From an uncultured Desulfovibrio sp. (GTDB taxonomy: Bacteria > Desulfobacterota > Desulfovibrionia > Desulfovibrionales > Desulfovibrionaceae), in NCBI GenBank assembly GCA_947176055.1, contig CAMWPE010000088.1:1-9298 (forward strand): DNA of 9,298 nucleotides. Direction: 5' to 3'. A program made the position numbers and the translations under genes. Positions within the stretch are counted from its first letter, which is position 1, and every line of letters begins with the position of its first letter. Shown piece by piece: positions 1-6,817 of the stretch. The notes below the pieces were generated by a model, which was given only the letters and a program-made list of their open reading frames with translations, was not told where the DNA came from and did no database searches.

Positions 1-1
1 T

Positions 2-454
2 ATTCATTCCGCCGCCTCGGATCGCGTCTGCGGCGCTCTTGAGCATGGCGGTTGCGACTCCATCGTAAAACTCAAAGTTTCGAAGCTCTTCGGCGTGTTT
101 TCCTGGAGCGAAATCGGCTTCGGCTATTTCGGCGTTTCCCTGCTCGCGCTTTTGATGTTCCCATCGACCTGGGCTTATCTGGCCCTCTGCAATGTTTGCT
201 GTCTGCCTTACACTGTCTGGAGCGTCTGGTATCAGAAATTCCGCGCCGGACACTGGTGTACTCTCTGCGTCGCCGTGCAGACCACCCTGTGGCTTTTGTT
301 CTTTTCCTATCTGGCCAGCGGCTTTTTCCGCGAGATCCTGCCCCCGCGTTGGGAACTCCTGGTTCTCATAGCCGCCTACGCTTTCGCCGTCCTGGGCCTG
401 AACGCCGTCCTCTCCGCCCTCGCGAAGTTGCCCTGCCATGAAAAAGATTCCTGA
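2..454 (+). CDS. VKOR-family membrane protein, C-terminal part (5' truncated by window edge)
   Basis: The frame is open from the left edge, so the GTG at 95 is unlikely to be the true start. The visible 150 residues have the vitamin K epoxide reductase layout. A cysteine pair lies in a loop (fragment residues 10 and 18, VCGALEHGGCD), followed by the typical FGVFSWSEIGFGYFG stretch, three or four hydrophobic helices and the redox motif WCTLC (cysteines at fragment residues 86 and 89). Bacterial VKOR proteins sit in the inner membrane and reoxidise periplasmic thiol oxidoreductases using quinone; some are fused to thioredoxin or C39 peptidase domains and lie in peptide-export loci. Whether such a fusion exists here is outside the window. 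The 3' end overlaps the next small gene by 17 bases, suggesting coupling. Family assignment is fairly firm; substrate and partner are unknown. Confidence 0.8.
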   Translation: MHSAASDRVCGALEHGGCDSIVKLKVSKLFGVFSWSEIGFGYFGVSLLALLMFPSTWAYLALCNVCCLPYTVWSVWYQKFRAGHWCTLCVAVQTTLWLLFFSYLASGFFREILPPRWELLVLIAAYAFAVLGLNAVLSALAKLPCHEKDS

Positions 455-605
455 ACCCGATCTGGCCTCCGCCATCGTCCTTTCCCCGGCCGAACTCAAT
501 AAAATCCATTTTGGCGGCAACCGCACTCCCCTGACCCCCGACCAGCTCCGCGCCCTGGCCGAAGGCAAGGATACCGCGCCGAAAAAAGGCGGGAAAAAGT
601 CATGA
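438..605 (+). CDS. 55-aa small protein with double-glycine-leader-like segment, overlapping the VKOR gene
   Basis: An ATG at 438 opens a 55-codon frame ending TGA at 603-605, overlapping the end of the VKOR gene in another frame. The protein starts MKKIPEPDL and contains LSPAELNKIHFGG at residues 16-28, resembling the LSxxELxxIxGG leader of bacteriocin and RiPP precursors. It has one residue too many between the isoleucine and the GG, so the match is imperfect. The remaining 27 residues lack cysteine, contain LTPDQLRAL (an echo of LSPAEL) and end lysine-rich (KKGGKKS). No strong Shine-Dalgarno precedes it, so expression may depend on coupling to the VKOR gene. It could be a precursor peptide matured by genes upstream of the window or an unrelated small cytosolic protein. 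That it is a gene is likely; its role is a guess. Confidence 0.6.
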   Translation: MKKIPEPDLASAIVLSPAELNKIHFGGNRTPLTPDQLRALAEGKDTAPKKGGKKS

Positions 606-624
606 GCCTCGCCCGACGCGTCGC

Positions 625-669
625 CCGCGCGTAACCGGCGCGGACCTAAATAAACCGGAATCCGGATTT
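625..669 (+). terminator. Possible hairpin pair after the VKOR/small-peptide unit
   Basis: A 6-bp GC stem (625-630 with 638-643, 7-base loop) is followed by a weaker AAACCGG/CCGG-A-TTT hairpin (652-669). There is no proper T tract, so termination is only suggested by position, between the small gene and the A/T-rich region before the KAP gene. Confidence 0.25.
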
Positions 670-695
670 CTCACCCCTCCTGGCTCGCCCCGCGG

Positions 696-763
696 TTGAG
701 TTTATTTCCTTCCAGGCGTATATATTTATAACTATACACTATTCATCCTTCCGTCCCTATACT
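696..763 (+). promoter_or_regulatory. A/T-rich presumed promoter region of the KAP gene
   Basis: The gap before the KAP gene turns sharply A/T-rich. The best -10 candidate is TATACT (758-763), whose -35 at 17 bp spacing (TACACT, 735-740) is poor. A TTGAGT at 696-701 followed by TATATA at 719-724 is an alternative. A promoter is expected here because the gene stands alone; the exact hexamers are uncertain. Confidence 0.3.
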
Positions 764-783
764 TTTTCATAAAAGGAGTAGTC

Positions 784-3066
784 ATGACTGGCATTGGCCT
801 GACGGACGCCCCTCTTTCAAAATTGACCGACGAATCCCTGGGATTGAGAGATCACATCGACGCCCTTGTCCAGTTTATCTCCCAATGCAACACGCCGATG
901 ACTATTTCCATTCAGGGCGACTGGGGATCAGGCAAGACCAGTATGATGAAACTTATAGAAAATCAATTAATTGCCATGAATATCCCTTGCGTGTGGTTCA
1001 ACACATGGCAATTTTCCCAGTTCAATATGCAGGATGACGTTCCCGTCGCTCTTTTAATGGCATTGTTAAAAGCAATAGGCGCGCAAGACAGCAAATGGAG
1101 CGGAATATTGCTGGGCTTTTGCAAAAGAACGGCGGAAGTCGCCGCCGCGGTCGCCGGCGGCAAGGAAGTAAGCGAAGCCATGCGACGAGCGCTCGAAACA
1201 ACTCCCCTTGATATGTTCGCCCAGTTGAGCGCCCTGCGCCGGGATATTCAGAAAGCCATCGACGAAAAACTCGCCGGGCAAAAGAACAAGAGACTGGTCG
1301 TGTTCGTCGACGATCTCGACCGTATGAATCCGGGCAAAGCCGTGGAAGCGCTGGAGGTAATCAAGAATTTTCTGGATCTGGACAAATGCGTATTTGTCAT
1401 CGCGGTCGACTACGCCGTAGTCAGCGCGGGCGCGAAAATCAAATACGGCGAAGATATGACCGACCTGAAAGGCCGGAGTTTCTTTGACAAAATTATCCAA
1501 ATGCCCTTTAACCTTCCAGTCGCCCAGTATAATATAAGCAAGTATTTGACAAATATCCTGGATATCCCGGCCGAAGAAACCCGGGCGTACCGCGAGCTCG
1601 CGGAAAACTCCATTGGCGCGAATCCCCGGGCTCTCAAACGCGTCGCCAATATCATCAATCTGCTCAAACTTCTCGCCGCTAAAAATTATCCGGACTACAT
1701 TGCCAAACCCGAATTCGGTCGTCTGCTTTTCGCGATTATCTGTTTGCAACTGGCGTACGAGTCCGTATATTCCGCCATCCTTTCCCGCGAAAACCCTCTC
1801 GAATTTATCCGGGAGGTCCTAAACGAGACTCCCGAAGGAAGGGACGAGCTTTTCGCCGCCTCCCTTGCCAGTTGCCCCGAAGAGAACAAGGATGAACTAA
1901 AAAGACGATTCAACAACTTTCTCGACGCATTTATTCGCAATCTGCCAAAAAAGACCCAACGAGACAGAAGGGAGGATACGGACAAAGAGGAAGATCTCGA
2001 ACTATTCCTCGACATATTGAATATGTCCGGACTGACTTCTTCCGGCAATTTAACCCTCGAAAAATCGGCCGCCGCGCGAAACAGCTTTGATCCGGCGCTG
2101 ATCGCCGCTATGCCCGATCTATGCGACAAAATAACAAGACAATATAGTTCATTATGGGATATCCTCGGGCTTCGGCCGGAATTTAGAATGCGGGACGCCA
2201 TATTCGTTTTTCCCGTCGCTTTTGACTGGATGGTCTCCCTGGACTTTGCCTTAAGCGCCGATGGAATTTACGTCGACTGTTATAGCGAATATTCCGCGCC
2301 AGCGGTCAAAAAACCATTTTACGATTTGCTACATATCATCGCGCCAAACATTGTCAATAACGCTAGGTATTCGGGAGGAGCGAGGAATTTTCTGATTCTG
2401 GGCGAACCGGACTGGACGACGCCGACTGACGATAAGAGCGTAAAAGCCGTCGAAGCCCGCCAAAAACAGATAGCGGATATCCTTGAACAATACGCCAGGA
2501 CAATATTTCAGGAACTGGAAACAATATGTCGCGATAATCTGGACGCGTTGAATCGGGAATACGCTTTTATCGAGATTATAACAGCGAAATTGCTGGAAAT
2601 TTTTCCCGCGAATGACGGCTGGGATCTTCGCGTCGCGGACAGAGGCGTCGTCGCGTTGCCGGATTTGCCTAAAATTTCAATCCGTAAAAATAGCTGGCGG
2701 CAGGATCTAAATATTATCCTTGAGCAAGACAAATACGGGCAAATATTTCTTGCCTTGAGACAGCGCAAGGATCCTGACTTCAAGACCGACACTGTCGCGG
2801 AGCGAATTTATAACCGCTGGCTTGAGCTCTCGCCTATGCCGGCGGAAAAGCTGACAGGCAGGAACGACAACAATATTATTTGGGCGTTTCTCCCAAAACC
2901 TGTTACGAAATGGACTTCCGGCCGCTTCTTTTTCCCTGATTTTAAATATATCCTCGACGCGGAAAAAGAAAATTACGCCCAGAATATGATCGAAGACTAC
3001 GCGCGGCGGTTTCTGGCGGCGGGAAAGGAGATTGCGAGATTGGACGTGAAAACAATAAATACTTAA
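784..3066 (+). CDS. KAP-family P-loop NTPase
   Basis: This 760-aa protein has the hallmarks of KAP (Kidins220/ARMS-PifA) NTPases of the STAND class. Walker A is GDWGSGKT at residues 45-52. The usual VWFNTWQFSQF segment is near 70-80, Walker B is LVVFVDDLDR at 171-180, and the family motif SFFDKIIQMPFNLP is at 232-245. A helical region with NPRALKRVANIINLL follows. The C-terminal part, from about residue 440, is not recognised. Many KAP proteins have membrane helices inserted in the NTPase domain; none is evident here, so it is probably cytosolic. The start is supported by GGAG at 775-778, five bases before the ATG. The phage-exclusion protein PifA belongs to this family, so a defence role is possible but unproven. 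The gene is monocistronic and richer in A/T than its neighbours, hinting at acquisition. Confidence 0.85.
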   Translation: MTGIGLTDAPLSKLTDESLGLRDHIDALVQFISQCNTPMTISIQGDWGSGKTSMMKLIENQLIAMNIPCVWFNTWQFSQFNMQDDVPVALLMALLKAIGAQDSKWSGILLGFCKRTAEVAAAVAGGKEVSEAMRRALETTPLDMFAQLSALRRDIQKAIDEKLAGQKNKRLVVFVDDLDRMNPGKAVEALEVIKNFLDLDKCVFVIAVDYAVVSAGAKIKYGEDMTDLKGRSFFDKIIQMPFNLPVAQYNISKYLTNILDIPAEETRAYRELAENSIGANPRALKRVANIINLLKLLAAKNYPDYIAKPEFGRLLFAIICLQLAYESVYSAILSRENPLEFIREVLNETPEGRDELFAASLASCPEENKDELKRRFNNFLDAFIRNLPKKTQRDRREDTDKEEDLELFLDILNMSGLTSSGNLTLEKSAAARNSFDPALIAAMPDLCDKITRQYSSLWDILGLRPEFRMRDAIFVFPVAFDWMVSLDFALSADGIYVDCYSEYSAPAVKKPFYDLLHIIAPNIVNNARYSGGARNFLILGEPDWTTPTDDKSVKAVEARQKQIADILEQYARTIFQELETICRDNLDALNREYAFIEIITAKLLEIFPANDGWDLRVADRGVVALPDLPKISIRKNSWRQDLNIILEQDKYGQIFLALRQRKDPDFKTDTVAERIYNRWLELSPMPAEKLTGRNDNNIIWAFLPKPVTKWTSGRFFFPDFKYILDAEKENYAQNMIEDYARRFLAAGKEIARLDVKTINT

Positions 3067-3110
3067 TCAAGGCGCGGCGTCGTTTCTTCGCACAATTCCA
3101 GCGTCGCGTG

Positions 3111-3617
3111 TTAATCCCAATCTCCCTCGTCGACCGCCTTCGCGGGGGCGGAATTTTTCCCGCCTCTCCGCTTTGATTTTCTAATTGTCAATTTATCGTT
3201 GACCGCCCGGTTCAATCCCGCTACTGGACCTCGCCATCGCGTCGAGGATCGCGTCCGCTTTTCCCGCCTATCCCGAAGCTCCCGGCGAGCAATCGCCGGC
3301 GTACAGACATCCTCGATTATCTCCAGGAGGCCGGCGTCGCGGATATCCATCTTGTTCAGTCTTATCAGCGTTTCGCTCCGGACACCTTCCGGAAACTTCA
3401 TGAGAAATTCCGCCGCGCGGAATGGCTTCATGAAGCGGACAACGGCGGCGAGGACTTGCGGCGACTCCCGCTCGAGCTTCATATTCAGCCGGTTCAGCGG
3501 CAATTCGTCGCCGCGCTCCAGGAATTTAGTCCTGGCGTATTGTCGCGGCCGACTTTTGACGCGGGCTAAAAACTCCGCGAATTCTTCGTCGGAGCTTCCA
3601 GATTGGCTTCGTCGCAT
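3111..3617 (-). pseudogene. FliG middle-domain-like fragment, probably a decayed flagellar motor switch gene
   Basis: The frame carries about 80 residues resembling the FliG middle (armadillo) domain. LERESPQVLAAVVRFMKP matches the EHPQ-type helix of FliG, and RAAEFLMKFPEGVRSETLIR and AGLLEIIEDV follow in the expected order. After IEDVC the frame turns arginine-rich and unlike FliG. One frame over, GKADAILDAMARSSSGIE resembles the next FliG segment (family pattern GGxxxxAdILnxmdRsxe), preceded by an in-frame TAG. The simplest reading is a FliG gene with a frameshift and a stop, missing its N-terminal domain and the complete C-terminal domain. The first residues of the frame overlap the end of the VWA pseudogene and are probably not FliG. 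The 168-aa frame could still be made as a stand-alone protein. No other flagellar gene is in the window. Confidence 0.5.
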
Positions 3618-3968
3618 GGCGACGCGCTGGCGAAGGATTGCTCGACGTCGCTTCCAAAGCGGCTATAGGAAACAAAATCATCAGGTAATAACCCCTCGCC
3701 AGCGCCCGCGATCCCTTTCTCGCCTGACGTACGCTTAGGACATGGAACCGGAACAGTCGACCAGAATTTTCAGGGCGAGAGGCGACGGTCGGATGTCTTC
3801 CATACGCGCGAGAAAACTGGCGCAAACCATCCATTTTTTCTTGTCGGGTCCGGCCAGCGCGCGGGATTGGCCAGCGAGACCAGAGATTAACAATACAAAA
3901 TCCCTGTCCGGCGCCGCTCCTGGCTCGAGCCTTACCCTCGCGAGAGAATTAAGAAGTCCAGTTTTCAT
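3566..3968 (-). pseudogene. VWA-domain protein remnant broken into three frames
   Basis: Three consecutive pieces in different frames rebuild one von Willebrand factor A domain. The first (3735-3968) contains RVRLEPGAAPDRDFVL, then LALKILVDCSGSMS with the MIDAS motif DxSxS, and stops at once. The second, about 3733-3690, reads SVRQARKGSRALARG, the helix that normally follows MIDAS. The third (about 3691-3566) reads LLPDDFVSYSRFGSDVEQSF and then CDEANLEAP, the expected continuation. A deletion after SGSMS and a frameshift near 3690 explain the breaks. The segment before MIDAS resembles proteins in which VWA follows a VIT domain, but no clear VIT domain lies upstream, where an intrinsic terminator intervenes. 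The gene is therefore truncated at both ends and should not give a functional protein. Confidence 0.7.
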
Positions 3969-3983
3969 GTTACGGAAACTTCG

Positions 3984-4011
3984 AAAAAAATTGCCCGGCG
4001 AGCCGCCAGGC
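3984..4011 (-). terminator. Intrinsic terminator of the YaaW/58-aa unit
   Basis: Read on the minus strand, GCCTGGCG pairs with CGCCGGGC across a GCT loop. This is an 8-bp GC-rich stem with one G-U wobble, followed by AA and seven T (3984-3990). It is a textbook rho-independent terminator about 100 bases past the stop at 4113. It should shield the VWA remnant from readthrough. Confidence 0.8.
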
Positions 4012-4112
4012 TAAATTTTATTAAATAACCCTGATGTGTGTCCGGGGATATTTTGCGAGCGTACCGCGGGGACGTTATACCCTTAAAAGACAGCTCGCGA
4101 GTTGGCTTTCCT

Positions 4113-4289
4113 TCAGAGATGCCAGAGTCTGGTCAACGATCTTGCCAGTTCGTCGAGCTTTGCGTCGATTTCGTCGATTTCTTTGTGACTTGCCTTGCCA
4201 AAAATTTTTTTAACTTTTAATAAATATTTTTCTTTCGTTAACCGCGCGATCTCCATTTTGATAGAAAACTTCGAATCAAATACGGTCAT
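4113..4289 (-). CDS. 58-aa lysine-rich predicted coiled-coil protein
   Basis: The ATG at 4289 is chosen over the one at 4301 because GGAGG (4295-4299) lies exactly five bases upstream; the 4301 ATG has no ribosome site. The product is MTVFDSKFSIKMEIARL and continues as a lysine- and glutamate-rich, probably helical chain (KEIDEIDAKLDELARSLTRL) with heptad-like spacing. There is no signal peptide or membrane segment. It lies 95 bases after the YaaW-like gene on the same strand and upstream of the terminator, so the two probably share a transcript. The frame stays open upstream to about 4406 without another start codon. I do not recognise the family. The tail loosely recalls helical tails of DUF4391-type proteins, too weakly to assign. 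Confidence 0.6.
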   Translation of the reverse strand: MTVFDSKFSIKMEIARLTKEKYLLKVKKIFGKASHKEIDEIDAKLDELARSLTRLWHL

Positions 4290-4384
4290 TCTCGCCTCCA
4301 TAAACCCGCGTTCCGGATAATCGCATTTAACGAAGATTTTCCCGACCAGCGCGTCTTCGCCGGGTTTATTCAGCCTCTTTTCGC

Positions 4385-5185
4385 TTATTCCGGCAAAGAC
4401 TTTGTCTCAAACTCCTCGATAAAATCTTTTGTCCGCCCGTCCTTCAAGCAGAGTATACCCAAGTATAAAATGAGCGGGATCGTCTTGCGACTGGCCGGAC
4501 CGGTCAGATCGTATAGGCTCCAGATCGTGGTCGCGCCGATCATGAGCGGTCCCAGCCATGGCCCGGCTATGGGAAGTCGCGCCAGTACTTGCGTAACCAG
4601 AGCTTGAGCCGCGGCTTTGCCGACAAAGGCCGAAAGAATGGCCGCGATGAAAGCCTGCAAAACCTCCGGCCCAACAGTCCTGCCCAGAAGCGGCAGGATG
4701 ACCGGCAGGAGCAATTCCTTGTTCTGGATGACTTTATCGAAGATCTCCTTCCTGTGATGCTCATCGAACTTCATGCTGTTCAAGATCTCGATTTGCCTTT
4801 CCTTCGGCAATCTGGCGAACTGCTGATCCACGACCTTGCCAGCGAAGATCTCGAGCCGCGCTTCCAGCGTCCCCGCCATGCTGATATCGATTTTCAGGAG
4901 TTTGCACAGATCGTCGATGATTTCGTCCACGCCCACGCCGGCGGGATCATAGCCGCGCGTCTTCCTGAGCATATAGGCCAGATCATTGCTGCCAAGATAC
5001 CTTATCTCCCGCTCGATTTTCCGGTTCAACTCCTCCGGTATCCGCCCATCGCCGTTCCAGCGGGCCAGCTCCGTCTTCAAACCCTTGTCGTCCGTAAAAT
5101 TCATCCAGGAATCGATGGTTGAAACAAGAAAATCGGCGTCGGCCTTATCGCACCGATTCAGGATCTCCGTCAGCTGATAGCTCAT
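4385..5185 (-). CDS. YaaW-like protein (DUF3944 / ubiquinol-cytochrome c chaperone-like family)
   Basis: The 266-aa product resembles E. coli YaaW over most of its length. An N-terminal helical DUF3944-like part (residues 1-75, with LTEILNRCDKADADFLVSTI and a YLGSNDLAYMLR segment) leads to a charged middle (DEIIDDLCKLLKI at 88-100). A hydrophobic glycine/alanine-rich C-terminal region follows (residues 157-250, with LLLPVILPLLGRT, LPIAGPWLGPLMIGATTIW and KTIPLILYLGILCLKDG). The family's function is not established. I chose the ATG at 5185 over a TTG at 5203 because GGAGG lies five bases before it. A good promoter (TTGACT, 18 bp, TATTAT) precedes it. It is divergent from the MFS gene and probably cotranscribed with the 58-aa gene downstream. 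The frame is intact, unlike the next block on this strand. Confidence 0.75.
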   Translation of the reverse strand: MSYQLTEILNRCDKADADFLVSTIDSWMNFTDDKGLKTELARWNGDGRIPEELNRKIEREIRYLGSNDLAYMLRKTRGYDPAGVGVDEIIDDLCKLLKIDISMAGTLEARLEIFAGKVVDQQFARLPKERQIEILNSMKFDEHHRKEIFDKVIQNKELLLPVILPLLGRTVGPEVLQAFIAAILSAFVGKAAAQALVTQVLARLPIAGPWLGPLMIGATTIWSLYDLTGPASRKTIPLILYLGILCLKDGRTKDFIEEFETKSLPE

Positions 5186-5217
5186 AACCCCCTCCGCGAT
5201 CAAAAGTTGGGTTAGAT

Positions 5218-5247
5218 ATAATACGCGGAGCGCGTTGGGAAAGTCAA
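5218..5247 (-). promoter_or_regulatory. Sigma70-like promoter of the YaaW-like gene
   Basis: On the minus strand TTGACT (5242-5247) is separated by 18 bp from TATTAT (5218-5223); each differs from consensus at one base. The -10 lies about 32 bases before the ATG at 5185, leaving room for the strong Shine-Dalgarno. Confidence 0.65.
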
Positions 5248-5363
5248 ATAAATTATATTTATAAAGGCGCGACGCGTCGTTATCTTTTCGCCGCGGACTT
5301 TGTCTCCGGTTTTACAGTTACTTAGGCTAGTCAAGAACGCGCGATGGGAGCGCCGCCCCCTTA

Positions 5364-5392
5364 TTGCCCTCCGCCCAATAAAGTCCTAAAAT
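5364..5392 (+). promoter_or_regulatory. Sigma70-like promoter of the MFS gene
   Basis: TTGCCC (5364-5369, four of six bases) lies 17 bp from TAAAAT (5387-5392, five of six). The predicted transcript start is about 20 bases before the ATG at 5418, with GAGG at 5408-5411 in position as ribosome site. Confidence 0.6.
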
Positions 5393-5417
5393 CCCGCGAA
5401 ACTTCCCGAGGCGCGAC

Positions 5418-6656
5418 ATGTCCCTTTTTTACGGCTGGAAAATCAGCGGCCTTGCCCTGCTGGGCAACTTCCTGTTGCAAGGCGGCGCCCTGTACGGCAT
5501 GAACGCCTTTATGGAACCGCTCTGCGCCCAGAATGGCTGGACGCGCATGGATGTGAACATGGGTCTGGGCGTCGCCGCTTTAATCGCGCAAATCGCCATG
5601 CCCATATCCGCCGCCATAGCCGCCAAAATTTCTCTGCGCCTGCTCATGGGGCTGGGCGCGCTGATCGGCGGCTTAGCTACCTGCGCAATGGGTTTAACCG
5701 GGAATATCCATGTCTTTACATTTTATCTGATTGTCGTCTGGGTATCGTCCCAGTTCTGCGGCGGCGTGGTGGGCAACGCGCTGATGAGCAACTGGTTCAG
5801 TCATTATCGAGGCGTGGCCTTTGGCGTGGCCAATTCCGGAACATCCCTGTCCGGCGTGATCCTGCCCATGATCTGCCTTGTCCTCATTAATCATTACAGC
5901 CTGAAAACGGCTTTTCTGGCCGTCGGTCTGACTACCTGCCTGCTCGCGCCTCTGTCCTGGATCATCGTCAGACGGTCGCCGGCGGTTCTTCATTTGCACG
6001 CGGACGGACGAAAACATGATCCCAGACAGCCGAAAGGCATTCCGCGCAGGGCTTACTTCGCCGAGCTGGTCCGCCGACCGGCCTGCTGGTTCATAGGCTG
6101 TTCATTCGGTCTCGCGCTTATGTGCGCCTCCGGCATCCTGAGCCAGCTTAAGCCGCGCTATGTGGATCTTGGACTCGAGTCTTACACGGCCATGCTCCTG
6201 GCATCCGTGTCCGCCGGTTGCGGAACGGCCGCCAAATATTTCTGGGGCTGGGCATGCGACCGCTGGACGCCCATTTTGGCGGCCCGCGCTATCATGCTCT
6301 GTTGTCTTTTTAGCATGGCCGTCCTTTTCCTGCCGCCGTCCGTCTGGAGCCTTGCCTTATTCGGAGTTCTTTTTACCTGCGGCAGCGGCGGTCTGTGGGT
6401 AGTCTTGCCGGCCTTGACGGCGTATTATTTCGGCGCGCAAAGGTTCCTCGCGGTCTATAAATTCATCGCCGTTTTTATCCTCCTCCGTTGTCTGGGTTTT
6501 CCCATAATGGGCCTCTCGCACGAGTATTTTAATAATTACCTGGCCGCCGACGTCGCCTTTATGCTAGCCTTGGGCGCCGCTTTTGCCATGACCATGCTCC
6601 TGCGCGAATCTCGCGCGGCGGAAAAACGCGCCCATCCCAGACATCACAAAAAATAA
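5418..6656 (+). CDS. MFS transporter, OFA/oxalate:formate-antiporter-like
   Basis: The 412-aa product is a typical major facilitator superfamily protein of about 12 hydrophobic helices in two halves. They are separated by a charged cytoplasmic loop at roughly residues 185-222 (HADGRKHDPRQPKGIPRR). The opening FYGWKISGLALL, the following NGWTRMDV, and NWFSHYRGVAFGVANSG (125-141) are characteristic of the oxalate/formate antiporter-like or monocarboxylate-type branch. GWACDRW at 277-283 is the loop 8-9 counterpart of the MFS signature motif. The C-terminus is short and basic. It probably exchanges or takes up a small organic anion across the inner membrane; the substrate cannot be read from sequence. 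It stands alone under its own promoter, so no pathway is implied. Length and frame are normal. Confidence 0.85.
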   Translation: MSLFYGWKISGLALLGNFLLQGGALYGMNAFMEPLCAQNGWTRMDVNMGLGVAALIAQIAMPISAAIAAKISLRLLMGLGALIGGLATCAMGLTGNIHVFTFYLIVVWVSSQFCGGVVGNALMSNWFSHYRGVAFGVANSGTSLSGVILPMICLVLINHYSLKTAFLAVGLTTCLLAPLSWIIVRRSPAVLHLHADGRKHDPRQPKGIPRRAYFAELVRRPACWFIGCSFGLALMCASGILSQLKPRYVDLGLESYTAMLLASVSAGCGTAAKYFWGWACDRWTPILAARAIMLCCLFSMAVLFLPPSVWSLALFGVLFTCGSGGLWVVLPALTAYYFGAQRFLAVYKFIAVFILLRCLGFPIMGLSHEYFNNYLAADVAFMLALGAAFAMTMLLRESRAAEKRAHPRHHKK

Positions 6657-6750
6657 GCTATTTGCTCCCCTTATCCGGCCTCAAATCGCCTCCCCCTTGA
6701 CATCGACCTTTTCTCATTCTCCTCCCATACCCCGGGGATCAATTTTTAGC

Positions 6751-6779
6751 TTGCCAATTATATTATAATTTACTACAAT
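6751..6779 (+). promoter_or_regulatory. Sigma70-like promoter of rtcB
   Basis: TTGCCA (6751-6756) and TACAAT (6774-6779) are 17 bp apart, each one base off consensus, in a strongly A/T-rich stretch. The predicted start is about 32 bases before the ATG at 6818, and AGAGGA (6807-6812) serves as ribosome site. Confidence 0.65.
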
Positions 6780-6817
6780 ATATTTTATACGCGAATCTGT
6801 AACGATAGAGGAATATC

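Noticed and set aside
52..441. 129-codon frame overlapping the VKOR fragment
   Set aside because: Arginine-rich shadow of the VKOR frame, which has conserved cysteines and membrane helices.
1066..1749. 227-codon open frame on the minus strand inside the KAP gene
   Set aside because: It is antisense to the Walker B region of a well-supported protein, lacks a good start site and reads like no family; it is a codon-bias shadow.
3199..3738. 179-codon plus-strand open frame across the FliG/VWA remnants
   Set aside because: Arg/Ser-rich composition typical of antisense frames in GC-rich DNA; the opposite strand gives recognisable domains.
4290..4406. Upstream in-frame extension of the 58-aa gene (reads KIFVKCDYPERGF...)
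   Set aside because: The stretch is open but has no start codon before 4301, and the ideal ribosome site points to 4289. It could still be an old gene fragment, but support is too thin.
4589..5122. 177-codon plus-strand open frame opposite the YaaW-like gene
   Set aside because: Fully antisense to a gene with promoter, Shine-Dalgarno and family similarity; no ribosome site of its own.
6697..6702. TTGACA as a -35 element after the MFS gene
   Set aside because: No -10-like hexamer at the required distance; the downstream sequence is C/T-rich.
6764..6769. Perfect TATAAT as the rtcB -10 element
   Set aside because: No acceptable -35 lies 16-18 bp upstream, whereas TTGCCA/TACAAT at 6751-6779 has exact 17-bp spacing.
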